This document shows positions 18,208 to 25,731 of a stretch of 64,000 nucleotides of DNA, piece after piece. The stretch's first letter is position 1; each line of letters begins with the position of its first letter. This DNA is from Labrys sp. WJW (GTDB lineage Bacteria > Pseudomonadota > Alphaproteobacteria > Rhizobiales > Labraceae). The notes below the pieces were generated by a model. It did not search any database. It was given only the letters and a program-made list of their open reading frames with translations, and was not told the origin of the DNA. The stretch covers positions 29,726 to 93,725 of the forward strand of contig NZ_LYXZ01000061.1 of NCBI RefSeq assembly GCF_001676615.1. The letters are read 5' to 3'. Position numbers and translations under genes: made by a program.

Positions 18208-18410
18208 GTTGACGGTTCCCGTCGGATGCAAGTCCGTCGGGAGTAATAGGGAACACGGTCCGGCTTTCTTAAAAGCCCATGCCGTGGCTGCCCCCGCAAC
18301 TGTAGGCGGATTGCCGAGCATCCTCCTGGCGCGAAAGGCGCCATGCCACTGTGGGTCTCCCATGGGAAGGCAGATGCAAGGTCGACGTCCGCGAGCCAGG
18401 AAACCTGCCG
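18208..18410 (+). ncRNA. Cobalamin (B12) riboswitch
   Basis: The conserved core elements occur in order: TAATAGGGAAC (18244-18254), GCCCCCGCAACTGTA (18290-18304), GCCACTG (18345-18351) and the B12-box AGCCAGGAAACCTGCC (18394-18409), with a closing GGTTCCCGTCGG stem at the 5' side. It lies on the strand of, and 200 bases before, the binding-protein gene of a FecBCD-type importer. Adenosylcobalamin is expected to repress the operon. Confidence 0.95.
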
Positions 18411-18432
18411 TCATCTCGATCAATCCCATGTC

Positions 18433-18484
18433 ACGGGCGGGGATGCCCGGAACAGGAGACATTGTGACCTATCTTCCCGCCCGT
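18433..18484 (+). promoter_or_regulatory. Possible expression platform of the cobalamin riboswitch
   Basis: A perfect 9-bp stem (ACGGGCGGG at 18433-18441 with CCCGCCCGT at 18476-18484) closes a loop that contains a Shine-Dalgarno sequence (AGGAG, 18454-18458) and a GTG codon at 18464. It starts 23 bases after the B12 box. No U-tract follows, which argues for translational rather than transcriptional control. Confidence 0.5.
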
Positions 18485-18550
18485 CCGGGTTGTCGCCCGC
18501 CTGTTCCCTCCGCTTCGCGTCATCGAACCCTCTGCCACGCCCTGGCCTGA
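18464..18550 (+). CDS. Candidate leader peptide ORF in the riboswitch transcript
   Basis: A 28-codon ORF starting with GTG (VTYLPARPGCRPP...) and ending TGA at 18548-18550. It has AGGAG six bases upstream and ends 62 bases before the transporter start. The ribosome-binding site that the riboswitch seems to control belongs to this ORF, whereas the transporter gene has only a weak GAGAGAA. The peptide is Pro/Arg/Ala-rich and has no homologue known to me. It may be a translated leader or an accidental frame. Confidence 0.35.
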   Translation: MTYLPARPGCRPPVPSASRHRTLCHALA

Positions 18551-18612
18551 GGCCGTTTTCCGTCTTCGGCCGTGCCGAAGAAGGCCATTTCCATCGCGAA
18601 CGAGAGAACATC

Positions 18613-19656
18613 ATGACCTTTTCAAGGAATAAGGCCCGCTGGTTCGGCTTTGCCGTCGCGCTTGCCGCCGGCTTCAGCCTCACGCCTGGTATCGATCCGG
18701 CGGTGGCGCAGGCAACGAAATATCCCCTCAAGCTCGCCAATTGCGGCCGCACTATCACCTTCGATCATGCGCCGCGCCGCGTCGTTTCCGTGGGGCAGAG
18801 CAGCACCGAGGTCCTCTATCTGCTCGGTCTTGCCGACAGGGTGGCCGGGACGGCGGTCTGGTTCGGCCCCGTACTGCCCGGATACGAGGAGGCCAATGCC
18901 AAGATTCCGCGCCTGGCCGACAATGATCCGAGCTTCGAAAGCGTGATCGGCAAGAAGCCGGAGCTCGTGACGGCCCAGTTCCAATGGCATGTCGGGCCCA
19001 GCGGCATCGTCGGCAAGCCAGAACAGTTCGAGGAACTGGGTATCCAGACCTATGTTTCGTCCGCCGATTGCGTCGGCAAGGACAATTCTGGCGGTGGCGA
19101 CGGCACGCGCGGTACCCTCTTCACCATGGATCTGGTCTATCGGGAGATCAGGGAACTCGCCGAGATCTTCGACGTGCAGGAGCGCGGGGCGAAAGTCATC
19201 GCCGACCTGAAGGCACGCGAGGAAGCCGCCCGCCGCAAGATCGCTGCCGGCGACGGCAAGGTCTCCGCTGCCTTCTGGTTCTCGAGCGCCAAGGTTGATG
19301 TCGATCCCTACATGGCCGGCAAGAACAGCGTGCCGGGCTACATCATGTCCGTCCTGGGTGTCCGGAACGTCGTCGAGAGCGAGGAGGAGTGGCCGAGCGT
19401 CGGCTGGGAGACCATCGCCAAGGCCGATCCGACCATCATCGTCGCCGGCCGGATGGATCGCCGCCGCTATCCGGCCGACGACATCGCCATCAAGCTCAAT
19501 TTCCTCAAGACGGATCCGGTGGCGAGCCTGATGCCGGCGGTCAGGCAGGGCCATGTCGTGGAGATGGACGTCCAGGCCATGCAGCCGAGCGTCCGCGTCG
19601 TCGACGGCATCGAGATGCTCGCCGATGCCGTCCAGCGTTTCGGCCTGAAGCGCTGA
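18613..19656 (+). CDS. Periplasmic metal/corrinoid-binding protein of a FecBCD-type ABC importer
   Basis: A 347-residue class III (Peripla_BP_2) solute-binding protein. Residues 1 to about 33 form a signal peptide ending AVAQA. The mature part contains the family hallmarks RRVVSVGQSSTEVLYLLGLADRVAG and KPELVTAQF. It is the first gene of the riboswitch-controlled operon; the permease starts two bases after its stop. I chose the ATG at 18613, since the longer frame to 18343 runs through the riboswitch. Candidate substrates are cobalamin (BtuF) or cobalt; the rhizobial cobalt importer CbtJKL is also of this type and B12-riboswitch controlled. No TonB-dependent receptor is nearby. Confidence 0.85.
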   Translation: MTFSRNKARWFGFAVALAAGFSLTPGIDPAVAQATKYPLKLANCGRTITFDHAPRRVVSVGQSSTEVLYLLGLADRVAGTAVWFGPVLPGYEEANAKIPRLADNDPSFESVIGKKPELVTAQFQWHVGPSGIVGKPEQFEELGIQTYVSSADCVGKDNSGGGDGTRGTLFTMDLVYREIRELAEIFDVQERGAKVIADLKAREEAARRKIAAGDGKVSAAFWFSSAKVDVDPYMAGKNSVPGYIMSVLGVRNVVESEEEWPSVGWETIAKADPTIIVAGRMDRRRYPADDIAIKLNFLKTDPVASLMPAVRQGHVVEMDVQAMQPSVRVVDGIEMLADAVQRFGLKR

Positions 19657-19657
19657 G

Positions 19658-20680
19658 ATGAATCGCGCCGTCACACGATTGCTGGCGATCGGGCTTCTGG
19701 CGCTGGCCGTGCTCGTCCTGGCGCTCTGGCTCGGCGCCGCCATCGGCGAGACGGCCATTCCGATGGACGTGGTGGCCAAGACGGCGGCCAACCGCCTGTG
19801 GGGCGCCGGCTACGACCTCGATCGCATCGATGAAGGCATCGTGTGGAACTACAGGCTGAGCCGCGCGGTCGTTGCGGCCTGCTGCGGCGCGGCCCTGGCG
19901 CTGTCGGGCGTCGTGCTGCAGTCCCTGCTGCGCAATGTCCTGGCCGATCCCTATGTGCTCGGCATCTCGGCGGGGGCGTCGACAGGAGCGGTTGGGGTCG
20001 CCATTCTCGGCATCGGTGCAGGATTTCTGAGCATGCCGCTCGGCGCTTTTCTGGGCGCGCTGGTGGCCTTCGGTTTCGTCGCCCTGCTGGCGATGCGGTC
20101 GGGGCGCGGCACGGGCGCGGTGATCCTTGCCGGCGTTGCGGGGTCTCAGCTTTTCAACGCCCTGACCTCCTTCATCGTCACCAAGGCGGCCAATGCAGAA
20201 CAGGCGCGGGGCATCATGTTCTGGCTGCTCGGCAATCTTTCGGGCGTGCGCTGGCCGGATGTCTGGCTTGCCCTGCCGGTCACGGTCGTGGGGCTGCTGG
20301 TTTGCCTCTGGCACGCCCGCGCGCTCGACGCCTTCACCTTCGGCACGGAATCGGCGGCATCCCTCGGCATCTCAGTCCGGCGCGCCTATGTCGTGCTCGT
20401 CGGCATCGCGGCGATGATGACGGCAGTAATGGTCAGCATCGTCGGGTCGATCGGCTTCGTCGGCCTGGTGATTCCCCATACGGCGCGGATGGTGGTGGGC
20501 GTGCGCCATGGGCGACTGCTGCCGGCCAGCGCCCTGATCGGCGCGGTCTTCATGATCGCGGCCGACATTCTGTCCCGCATCATCATCCCCGGCCAGGTCC
20601 TGCCGATCGGGGTGATCACGGCCCTGGTCGGCGCGCCGGCCTTTGCCCTCATCCTCAGCCAGAGAAAGGCGACGGCATGA
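19658..20680 (+). CDS. FecCD/BtuC-type ABC permease
   Basis: A 340-residue inner-membrane permease with about ten helices. The N-terminal helix is LLAIGLLALAVLVLALWLGAA, and the family signatures LRNVLADPYVLGISAGAS and GFVGLVIPHTARMVVG are both present, as expected for BtuC/FecC/FhuB proteins. It would form a homodimer with two copies of the downstream ATPase. It is translationally coupled on both sides: two bases after the binding protein and an ATGA overlap with the ATPase. Confidence 0.92.
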   Translation: MNRAVTRLLAIGLLALAVLVLALWLGAAIGETAIPMDVVAKTAANRLWGAGYDLDRIDEGIVWNYRLSRAVVAACCGAALALSGVVLQSLLRNVLADPYVLGISAGASTGAVGVAILGIGAGFLSMPLGAFLGALVAFGFVALLAMRSGRGTGAVILAGVAGSQLFNALTSFIVTKAANAEQARGIMFWLLGNLSGVRWPDVWLALPVTVVGLLVCLWHARALDAFTFGTESAASLGISVRRAYVVLVGIAAMMTAVMVSIVGSIGFVGLVIPHTARMVVGVRHGRLLPASALIGAVFMIAADILSRIIIPGQVLPIGVITALVGAPAFALILSQRKATA

Positions 20681-21480
20681 GCCTGTCGGCGCGCAACCTG
20701 TCCTGGTCGGCAGGCGGGGCCCCGATCCTGCACGGGGTGTCGCTGGAGGTCCATCCCGGTGAATTGCTGGGCATCATCGGCCCGAACGGTTCGGGCAAGA
20801 CCAGCCTGATGTCCCTGCTGGCCGGTATTCGCCGGCCACAGGGCGGCGAGGTGTTGCTGTCGGGCCGCCCGCTCCATGGTCTTGCTCGACGCGAAGTCGC
20901 GCGCCGCATCGCCCTGGTCGAGCAACAGGCGGAGACGGCCGAGCGCATTACCGCTCGCCAGGCTGTGGAGCTTGGGCGAACGCCGCATCTGGGAGCCTTC
21001 ACGCCCTGGTCGAGCCGGGATGACGCCATCGTCGATCTCGCGCTCGAGGAGGTTGCCATGACCGGCCTTGCCGGTCGCCTGTGGCACACGCTCTCCGGTG
21101 GGGAACGCCAGCGCCTGCACATCGCCCGCGCCCTGGCGCAGCAGCCCGAGATCCTGCTTCTCGACGAGCCCACCAATCATCTCGACATCGGTCACCAGAT
21201 CGGCCTGCTGCATCTGGTGCATCGCCAGAATCTCACCGTCGTGGCGGCCCTGCACGACCTCAACCATGCGGCGATGTTCTGCGACAGGGTCGCGCTGATG
21301 CAGGCAGGACGGATCGAGGCGATCGGTCCGCCGGCGGAGGTGCTGACGGCAGTGCGCATCCAGTCGGTCTTCGGTGTCGCCGCCGAGGTCATCCGCGACG
21401 GTGCGGGAGGATGCTTCATCCGCTATCGGCATCCGGATCTTCCGGTACCGCGACCAGGCCGGATCGCGGCGGTGTCATGA
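20677..21480 (+). CDS. FecE/BtuD-type ABC ATP-binding protein
   Basis: A 267-residue ATPase energising the importer. Walker A GPNGSGKTS is at about residues 36-44, the signature LSGGERQRLHIARALAQ and Walker B ILLLDEPTNHLD follow, and the switch histidine lies in ALHDLNHA. Its ATG at 20677 overlaps the permease stop (ATGA). The frame extends upstream to 19843, but this is a shadow of the permease. After the stop, 34 bases separate it from the methyltransferase. Confidence 0.92.
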   Translation: MSLSARNLSWSAGGAPILHGVSLEVHPGELLGIIGPNGSGKTSLMSLLAGIRRPQGGEVLLSGRPLHGLARREVARRIALVEQQAETAERITARQAVELGRTPHLGAFTPWSSRDDAIVDLALEEVAMTGLAGRLWHTLSGGERQRLHIARALAQQPEILLLDEPTNHLDIGHQIGLLHLVHRQNLTVVAALHDLNHAAMFCDRVALMQAGRIEAIGPPAEVLTAVRIQSVFGVAAEVIRDGAGGCFIRYRHPDLPVPRPGRIAAVS

Positions 21481-21514
21481 CACGCGGCCGACGACAGATG
21501 GAGAGAGCCGTCAG

Positions 21515-22294
21515 ATGACGAGCGCCAGCCCTGCGAACTATGATCTCAAGGAAGAGATTCGCGATTATTGGTCGAAGCGTTCGGAAACCTTCGACCGCGC
21601 CTTCGGGCACCACATTCCCGAGGGCCCCGAATTCGAAGCCTGGGCGGGGGCGATCCGAGATCATCTCGGGACCGAACCGCTCCGGGTGCTCGATCTCGCC
21701 TGCGGGACGGGCGAGATCACCAAGCTGCTGCTGGCGCTCGGCCATGACGTGACCGCGCTGGACTTCTCCGAGGCGATGCTGGCGGTTGCGCGGCGCAAGC
21801 ATGACGGTCGCCAGCGCCTGCGCTTTCGTCTGGGCGATGCAGAAAACACCATGGAGCCGGAAAACGCCTATGACGCCGTCGTCTGCCGGCATCTCGTCTG
21901 GACATTGACCGAGCCGCAGAAGGCCTTTGCCGATTGGCATCGCGTGCTGAAACCGGGTGGCAGATTGCTGTTCTTCGACGGGGATTGGGCAAGACCAACC
22001 AGGACCGGCCGGTTGGCGTCCGGGCTCATTGCCTTGATCGATCGCCTTGGCGGCGCCGATCCCTTCTATGATGGTGCAATGGGCGAGCGCCATGCCCGCA
22101 TCATGGAGCGGCTGCCTTTTGGCAGGGGGCTGCGGAGCACCGATCTGCTGCCGCTCCTGGAACAGGCCGGCTTCAGGGATGTGGTGGTCTCCTCGCATCG
22201 GCCGATCGCCGCGGCCCAGAGGCGCCGGGCGGATCTGCGCAACCGGCTGCGCACCTATCTCTATCGGCGCTTCATCATCTGCTGCCGCAAATGA
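21515..22294 (+). CDS. Class I SAM-dependent methyltransferase in the B12-riboswitch operon
   Basis: A 259-residue methyltransferase. Motif I is LRVLDLACGTGEI (about residues 54-66), followed by VTALDFSEAMLAVAR (motif II) and YDAVVCRHLVWTLTEP, as in UbiE/BioC-like enzymes. The C-terminus is basic (QRRRADLRNRLRTYLYRR). The start at 21515 follows a purine-rich GGAGAGAGCC. It lies 34 bases after the ATPase with no visible terminator, so it is probably in the riboswitch operon. The substrate is unknown; modification of an imported corrinoid or of a metallophore is only a guess. Confidence 0.82.
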   Translation: MTSASPANYDLKEEIRDYWSKRSETFDRAFGHHIPEGPEFEAWAGAIRDHLGTEPLRVLDLACGTGEITKLLLALGHDVTALDFSEAMLAVARRKHDGRQRLRFRLGDAENTMEPENAYDAVVCRHLVWTLTEPQKAFADWHRVLKPGGRLLFFDGDWARPTRTGRLASGLIALIDRLGGADPFYDGAMGERHARIMERLPFGRGLRSTDLLPLLEQAGFRDVVVSSHRPIAAAQRRRADLRNRLRTYLYRRFIICCRK

Positions 22295-22527
22295 TCCGCG
22301 AACCGGAGCAGCCTTGCATCTCCCGCCAACGGAACCATATCTTTGGAGGCGGCCTTCAGGGTCATGAGAGGCGTGTTCGAGGCAGCAAATGTCTGCCGCA
22401 CCGTGCCGCTTTGGCCGCTCCGGTGGCGGGCCAGAAAAACAAGCATGATAACTGATGACGTCGCCGGGGCTGGGGTCTATGGTCCGTGACGGGACGCTAT
22501 CAAGCTCTGTGAACAAGGACGTAACAT

Positions 22528-23502
22528 ATGGCTTCGAAACTCGAACAATTGCGCGCCATGACGGTCGTCGTCGCCGATACCGGCGATATCGATTCGATCA
22601 AGGCGCTCAAGCCGGTCGATTGCACCACCAATCCCAGCCTGCTGCTCAAGGCAGCCGAGATGCCGGCCTATGACCATTTGATCGCGGAAGCCGTGAGCTG
22701 GGGCAGCAAGCAAGGTGGCGGCAAGGATGGCGTCGTCGCCGCAATTGCCGATCGCCTCGCTGTTTCCTTTGGTGCGGAACTCACCAAGCTCGTTCCCGGC
22801 CGTGTCTCCACGGAAGTCGATGCCGATCTTTCCTTCGATACGCAGGCGAGCATCGCCAAGGCGCATGCCATCATCGCCGACTACAAGTCGCGTGGCATCG
22901 AGCGTGACCGCATCCTGATCAAGATCGCTTCGACCTGGGAGGGCATCCGTGCCGCCGAGGTGCTGCAGAAGGAAGGCATCGACTGCAACCTGACCCTGCT
23001 GTTCTCCAAGGCCCAGGCCGTGGCTTGCGGTGATGCCGGCGTATTCCTGATCTCGCCTTTCGTGGGCCGCATCCTCGACTGGCATGTGAAGAATGACGGC
23101 CGCACCTTCACGCCGGAAGAAGATCCGGGCGTGCTCTCGGTGCGCGGCATCTATGCCGACTACAAGTCCCGCGGTGTCAAGACGGTGGTGATGGGCGCTT
23201 CGTTCCGCTCCACCGGCGAGATCGAGGCGCTGGCCGGCTGCGACCGCCTTACCATCGCGCCGAACCTGCTGCAGGCGCTGGAAGCCGACCAGGGCACGCT
23301 GGAGCGCCAGCTGTCGCCCGACAACTACGCCGCCGCGCCGACCACCGGCAAGATCGACGAGCGCACCTTCCGCTGGGAGATGAACGAGGATGCCATGGCG
23401 ACCGAGAAGCTCGCCGAGGGCATTCGCGGCTTCGCCAAGGATCTCGGTAAGCTGCGCACGCTGATTGCCAAGCGTGTCGAGGGCACTGCCCAGGCCGCAT
23501 GA
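22528..23502 (+). CDS. tal: Transaldolase (TalAB type)
   Basis: A 324-residue enzyme of the non-oxidative pentose phosphate pathway that transfers dihydroxyacetone units between sedoheptulose-7-phosphate and glyceraldehyde-3-phosphate. VDCTTNPSLLLKAA (residues 30-43) and the STEVDADLSFD segment are typical. The Schiff-base lysine is in RILIKIASTWEG (about residue 131). The length matches the E. coli TalB class rather than the short FSA/MipB type. The ATG is preceded by AAGGACG. It is a single gene, and the Gre-like gene starts 39 bases after it. Confidence 0.95.
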   Translation: MASKLEQLRAMTVVVADTGDIDSIKALKPVDCTTNPSLLLKAAEMPAYDHLIAEAVSWGSKQGGGKDGVVAAIADRLAVSFGAELTKLVPGRVSTEVDADLSFDTQASIAKAHAIIADYKSRGIERDRILIKIASTWEGIRAAEVLQKEGIDCNLTLLFSKAQAVACGDAGVFLISPFVGRILDWHVKNDGRTFTPEEDPGVLSVRGIYADYKSRGVKTVVMGASFRSTGEIEALAGCDRLTIAPNLLQALEADQGTLERQLSPDNYAAAPTTGKIDERTFRWEMNEDAMATEKLAEGIRGFAKDLGKLRTLIAKRVEGTAQAA

Positions 23503-23541
23503 CCTTGGCTGCATTGTTTTGACCGCCTGATCGTCGCCGAC

Positions 23542-24027
23542 GTGAGCCGGGCCTTTACACAGGATGGCCAGGAAGGGGAGGACGCCCAAGTCCTTCCCGA
23601 AAGGCCTGTGAGCAGCGAACGCAATCTTGTTACCGGGCGAGGCCTCGCGATGATCGAGGCCGAGCTTAGGCAGGCGCGTTCGCTCTTCGCCGCGGCAGAA
23701 GCCGTCGGCGATCGGATTGCCATGGGCAATGCGTCACGGGATATCCGTTACTGGGCCGTTCGGCGGGCAACGGCGGAGCAGGTGGTCCCTGCAGCCGTGG
23801 ATACAGGCATTCGCTTCGGTATGGCCGTGACGCTCCACTATGCCGATGGGCGTGAACGCATCTGGCGCATCGTGGGCGAAGACGAGGCTGATGCTGCCCA
23901 TGGCCGTATCAGCCATGTCTCGCCCTTGGCGAAGGCGTTGTTCGGCAAGGATGTGGGCGATGAGATTCGGCTCGGCCCGCAGGAGGCCGAGGTCGTGGCG
24001 ATCGACATCGCGCAGGAACCGAATTGA
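23542..24027 (+). CDS. GreA/GreB-family transcription factor with degenerate acidic tip
   Basis: A 161-residue protein with the GreA/GreB layout: an N-terminal coiled-coil hairpin (about residues 30-80) and a C-terminal FKBP-like domain (about 90-158, including GRISHVSPLAKALFGKDVGDEIRL). The GTG start gives MSRAF, the usual GreB beginning. The hairpin tip that normally reads GDxSENAEY and carries the acidic residues stimulating RNA polymerase cleavage is here GDRIAMGNASRDIRYW (57-72). Transcript-cleavage activity is therefore doubtful; it may act as a Gre-fold anti-cleavage or Rnk-like factor. No gene is coupled to it apart from tal 39 bases upstream. Confidence 0.75.
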   Translation: MSRAFTQDGQEGEDAQVLPERPVSSERNLVTGRGLAMIEAELRQARSLFAAAEAVGDRIAMGNASRDIRYWAVRRATAEQVVPAAVDTGIRFGMAVTLHYADGRERIWRIVGEDEADAAHGRISHVSPLAKALFGKDVGDEIRLGPQEAEVVAIDIAQEPN

Positions 24028-24123
24028 GTCGGGGGCCAATCCGGCGCGACGATCAGCGCGGAACCCCGACACCGGACTCGAACCTTATGATGTCGTGACG
24101 ACATGCCCGGCCGCGGACGCAGC

Positions 24124-24825
24124 TCAGATTCCCGCGAGAATTTGATCGATATGTAGGGCGCTGACATCCAGGAAGGGAAAATCCGGTTCACGATCCGCAT
24201 AGAAAGACGACAGGTCCGTGCCGGCCAGCATGATGACCTGCGCACCCCGCCGGCCGAGCAGGTCACCAGCCAACTCGTCGAAATAGGCGACCTCGGCCTT
24301 GGTGCCGCGTTTGCCGGATATGGCGATGTCGGTATAGGTCTCGTGTACGCGGTCGGCCTCGCTCGGATCGAGCTTGACGATCATATGCTCTGGCACGGAG
24401 CCGAAAATATCCGACGCCATCACGGCCCGGTTGCCGAAAATGGCGACACGTTCGAAGCCGGCGGATTTCAGGGCGCCGGGGATCGCTTCCAGGACATTGA
24501 TGATCGGCCCCTTCGATCGCTTCTCGATTTCGTCGATGGCGAGATGCGGTGCGACGGCGGTGATGGACACCGCGTCCACGCCGGCGTCGAACAGTTCATT
24601 GGCGAGCGAACCCAGATAACGGCCGAGCCCATCCCGGTCTCCCGATCCGATATGGCCCAGCACTTTGTTGACGTCGGCATGTTTCAACGTGAGATCGAGT
24701 GCGATCTTCGCCCCTTGGTACTCCTGCAAGATCCGCTCGTAGTAATAGATCCCGGCCCGGGCCGCCAGGCCGCCGATCAGGCCGATCCTGGTTGGCTTGA
24801 TTTGTATCGCCGATCTTCTCGGCAT
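24124..24825 (-). CDS. Aspartate/glutamate racemase-like protein without catalytic cysteines
   Basis: A 233-residue protein of the Asp/Glu/hydantoin racemase superfamily (RacX/AspR branch), with IGLIGG at residues 14-19 and a two-domain alpha/beta organisation. Active family members use two cysteines, one in CNTxH and one in GCTE. The first site here is SITAVAPHLAIDEI (about 88-100) and the second IMLAGTDLS (about 198-206), and no cysteine occurs anywhere in the chain. Racemisation by the known mechanism is therefore unlikely. The start at 24825 follows GAGGAGGAAACC. It lies downstream of bfr on the same strand, separated by a bidirectional terminator. Confidence 0.75.
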   Translation of the reverse strand: MPRRSAIQIKPTRIGLIGGLAARAGIYYYERILQEYQGAKIALDLTLKHADVNKVLGHIGSGDRDGLGRYLGSLANELFDAGVDAVSITAVAPHLAIDEIEKRSKGPIINVLEAIPGALKSAGFERVAIFGNRAVMASDIFGSVPEHMIVKLDPSEADRVHETYTDIAISGKRGTKAEVAYFDELAGDLLGRRGAQVIMLAGTDLSSFYADREPDFPFLDVSALHIDQILAGI

Positions 24826-24921
24826 GGTTTCCTCCTCGGCTGCGGATTGTGGCGTCGGTCGATACGATCGCACTACACGACACCATATCCTTCCACCGTT
24901 CGCAGGTAGGTGGCACCAAAG

Positions 24922-24950
24922 AAAAAGGCGGTCGTCGCGACCGCCTTTTT
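24922..24950. terminator. Bidirectional intrinsic terminator between bfr and the racemase-like gene
   Basis: The stem GGCGGTCG / CGACCGCC (24927-24934 and 24938-24945) with a TCG loop is flanked by five A on one side and five T on the other. It ends bfr transcription about 27 bases after the bfr stop. Confidence 0.9.
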
Positions 24951-24976
24951 CCGATGATTCCGAAATGAAACGAGGT

Positions 24977-25459
24977 CTACTCTTCCGCAAACCCGCCGAG
25001 ATGGCTCTGCGAGTAGTTCTGGATGCCGAGGCGCTCGACCAGGTCGAGCTGGGTTTCCAGGAAGTCGATATGGCCTTCCTCGTCGGTCATCAGTTCCTTG
25101 AACAGATTCTCGGAGACGAAATCCTTGACGGTGCGGCAATATTCCGCAGCTTCCTGATAGAGGGCACGGGCCTCACGCTCGGCGGCGAGGTCGCATTCGA
25201 GAACTTCCTTCACCGTCTGGCCGATCCGCAGCGGATCGAGCGTCTGCATGTTCGGGAAGCCCTCCAGGAAGAGGATCCGGGAGGTCAGCTTGTCGGCGTG
25301 CTGCATCTCCTCGATCGATTCGGCACGCCACTTCTTGGCGAGGCCCAGCAGGCCCCAATTGTCGAAGATCCGGTAATGCAGCCAATATTGATTGATCGCG
25401 GTCAGTTCGCTCCGCAACGCCTTGTTGAGATAGTCGATGACCTTCTTGTCGCCCTTCAT
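24977..25459 (-). CDS. bfr: Bacterioferritin
   Basis: A 160-residue haem-containing 24-mer iron-storage protein. All ferroxidase ligands are present at canonical positions: Glu18, Glu51, His54, Glu94, Glu127 and His130. The haem ligand Met52 lies in IEEMQHAD. The start at 25459 gives the usual MKGDKKVIDYLN; the longer frame to 25519 runs through the promoter. It is divergent from bfd. An Irr-type box 36 bases upstream of the start suggests iron/haem control. Confidence 0.97.
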   Translation of the reverse strand: MKGDKKVIDYLNKALRSELTAINQYWLHYRIFDNWGLLGLAKKWRAESIEEMQHADKLTSRILFLEGFPNMQTLDPLRIGQTVKEVLECDLAAEREARALYQEAAEYCRTVKDFVSENLFKELMTDEEGHIDFLETQLDLVERLGIQNYSQSHLGGFAEE

Positions 25460-25494
25460 GGACGTTTCTCCGTACTTGGTGGACTGAAGCCACA

Positions 25495-25509
25495 TTAGAA
25501 GAATTCTAA
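25495..25509. promoter_or_regulatory. Irr-type iron control element (ICE) in front of bfr
   Basis: TTAGAA-GAA-TTCTAA is a perfect inverted repeat with a 3-base spacer and matches the rhizobial ICE pattern TTTAGAA-N3-TTCTAAA in all but the outermost left base. It lies 36 bases before the bfr start. Confidence 0.65.
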
Positions 25510-25605
25510 ATTTAGGCAAGCCCTGATGGCGGCAAATTTGTCCGGAGGATTTTGCCGGGGGAGGGGAAGCCGCAAATCTGCCGGCCGCAGCCGGGCCAGC
25601 TCCCA

Positions 25606-25624
25606 GTTTATTCTCATTCTAAAC
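25606..25624. promoter_or_regulatory. Possible second iron-responsive box, bfd side
   Basis: GTTTATTCTCATTCTAAAC has matching 5-bp ends and one perfect ICE half-site (TTCTAAA). It lies 108 bases before bfd and 38 bases before a TTGACA (25662-25667) that could be the bfd -35 element. The regulator could be Irr or a Fur-family protein. Confidence 0.4.
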
Positions 25625-25731
25625 TACTGATTTATAACGATTCTATTGTTGTGCCGAGCCATTGACAAGGCGCTCGTGTCCGTCCACATCACTCGCGTCA
25701 CTGCCTTTGCTCGAACCCAAGATCGCTGCAA

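Noticed and set aside
18343..18612. Long N-terminal extension of the binding protein
   Set aside because: It would translate the end of the cobalamin riboswitch and its platform. The ATG at 18613 begins a proper signal peptide.
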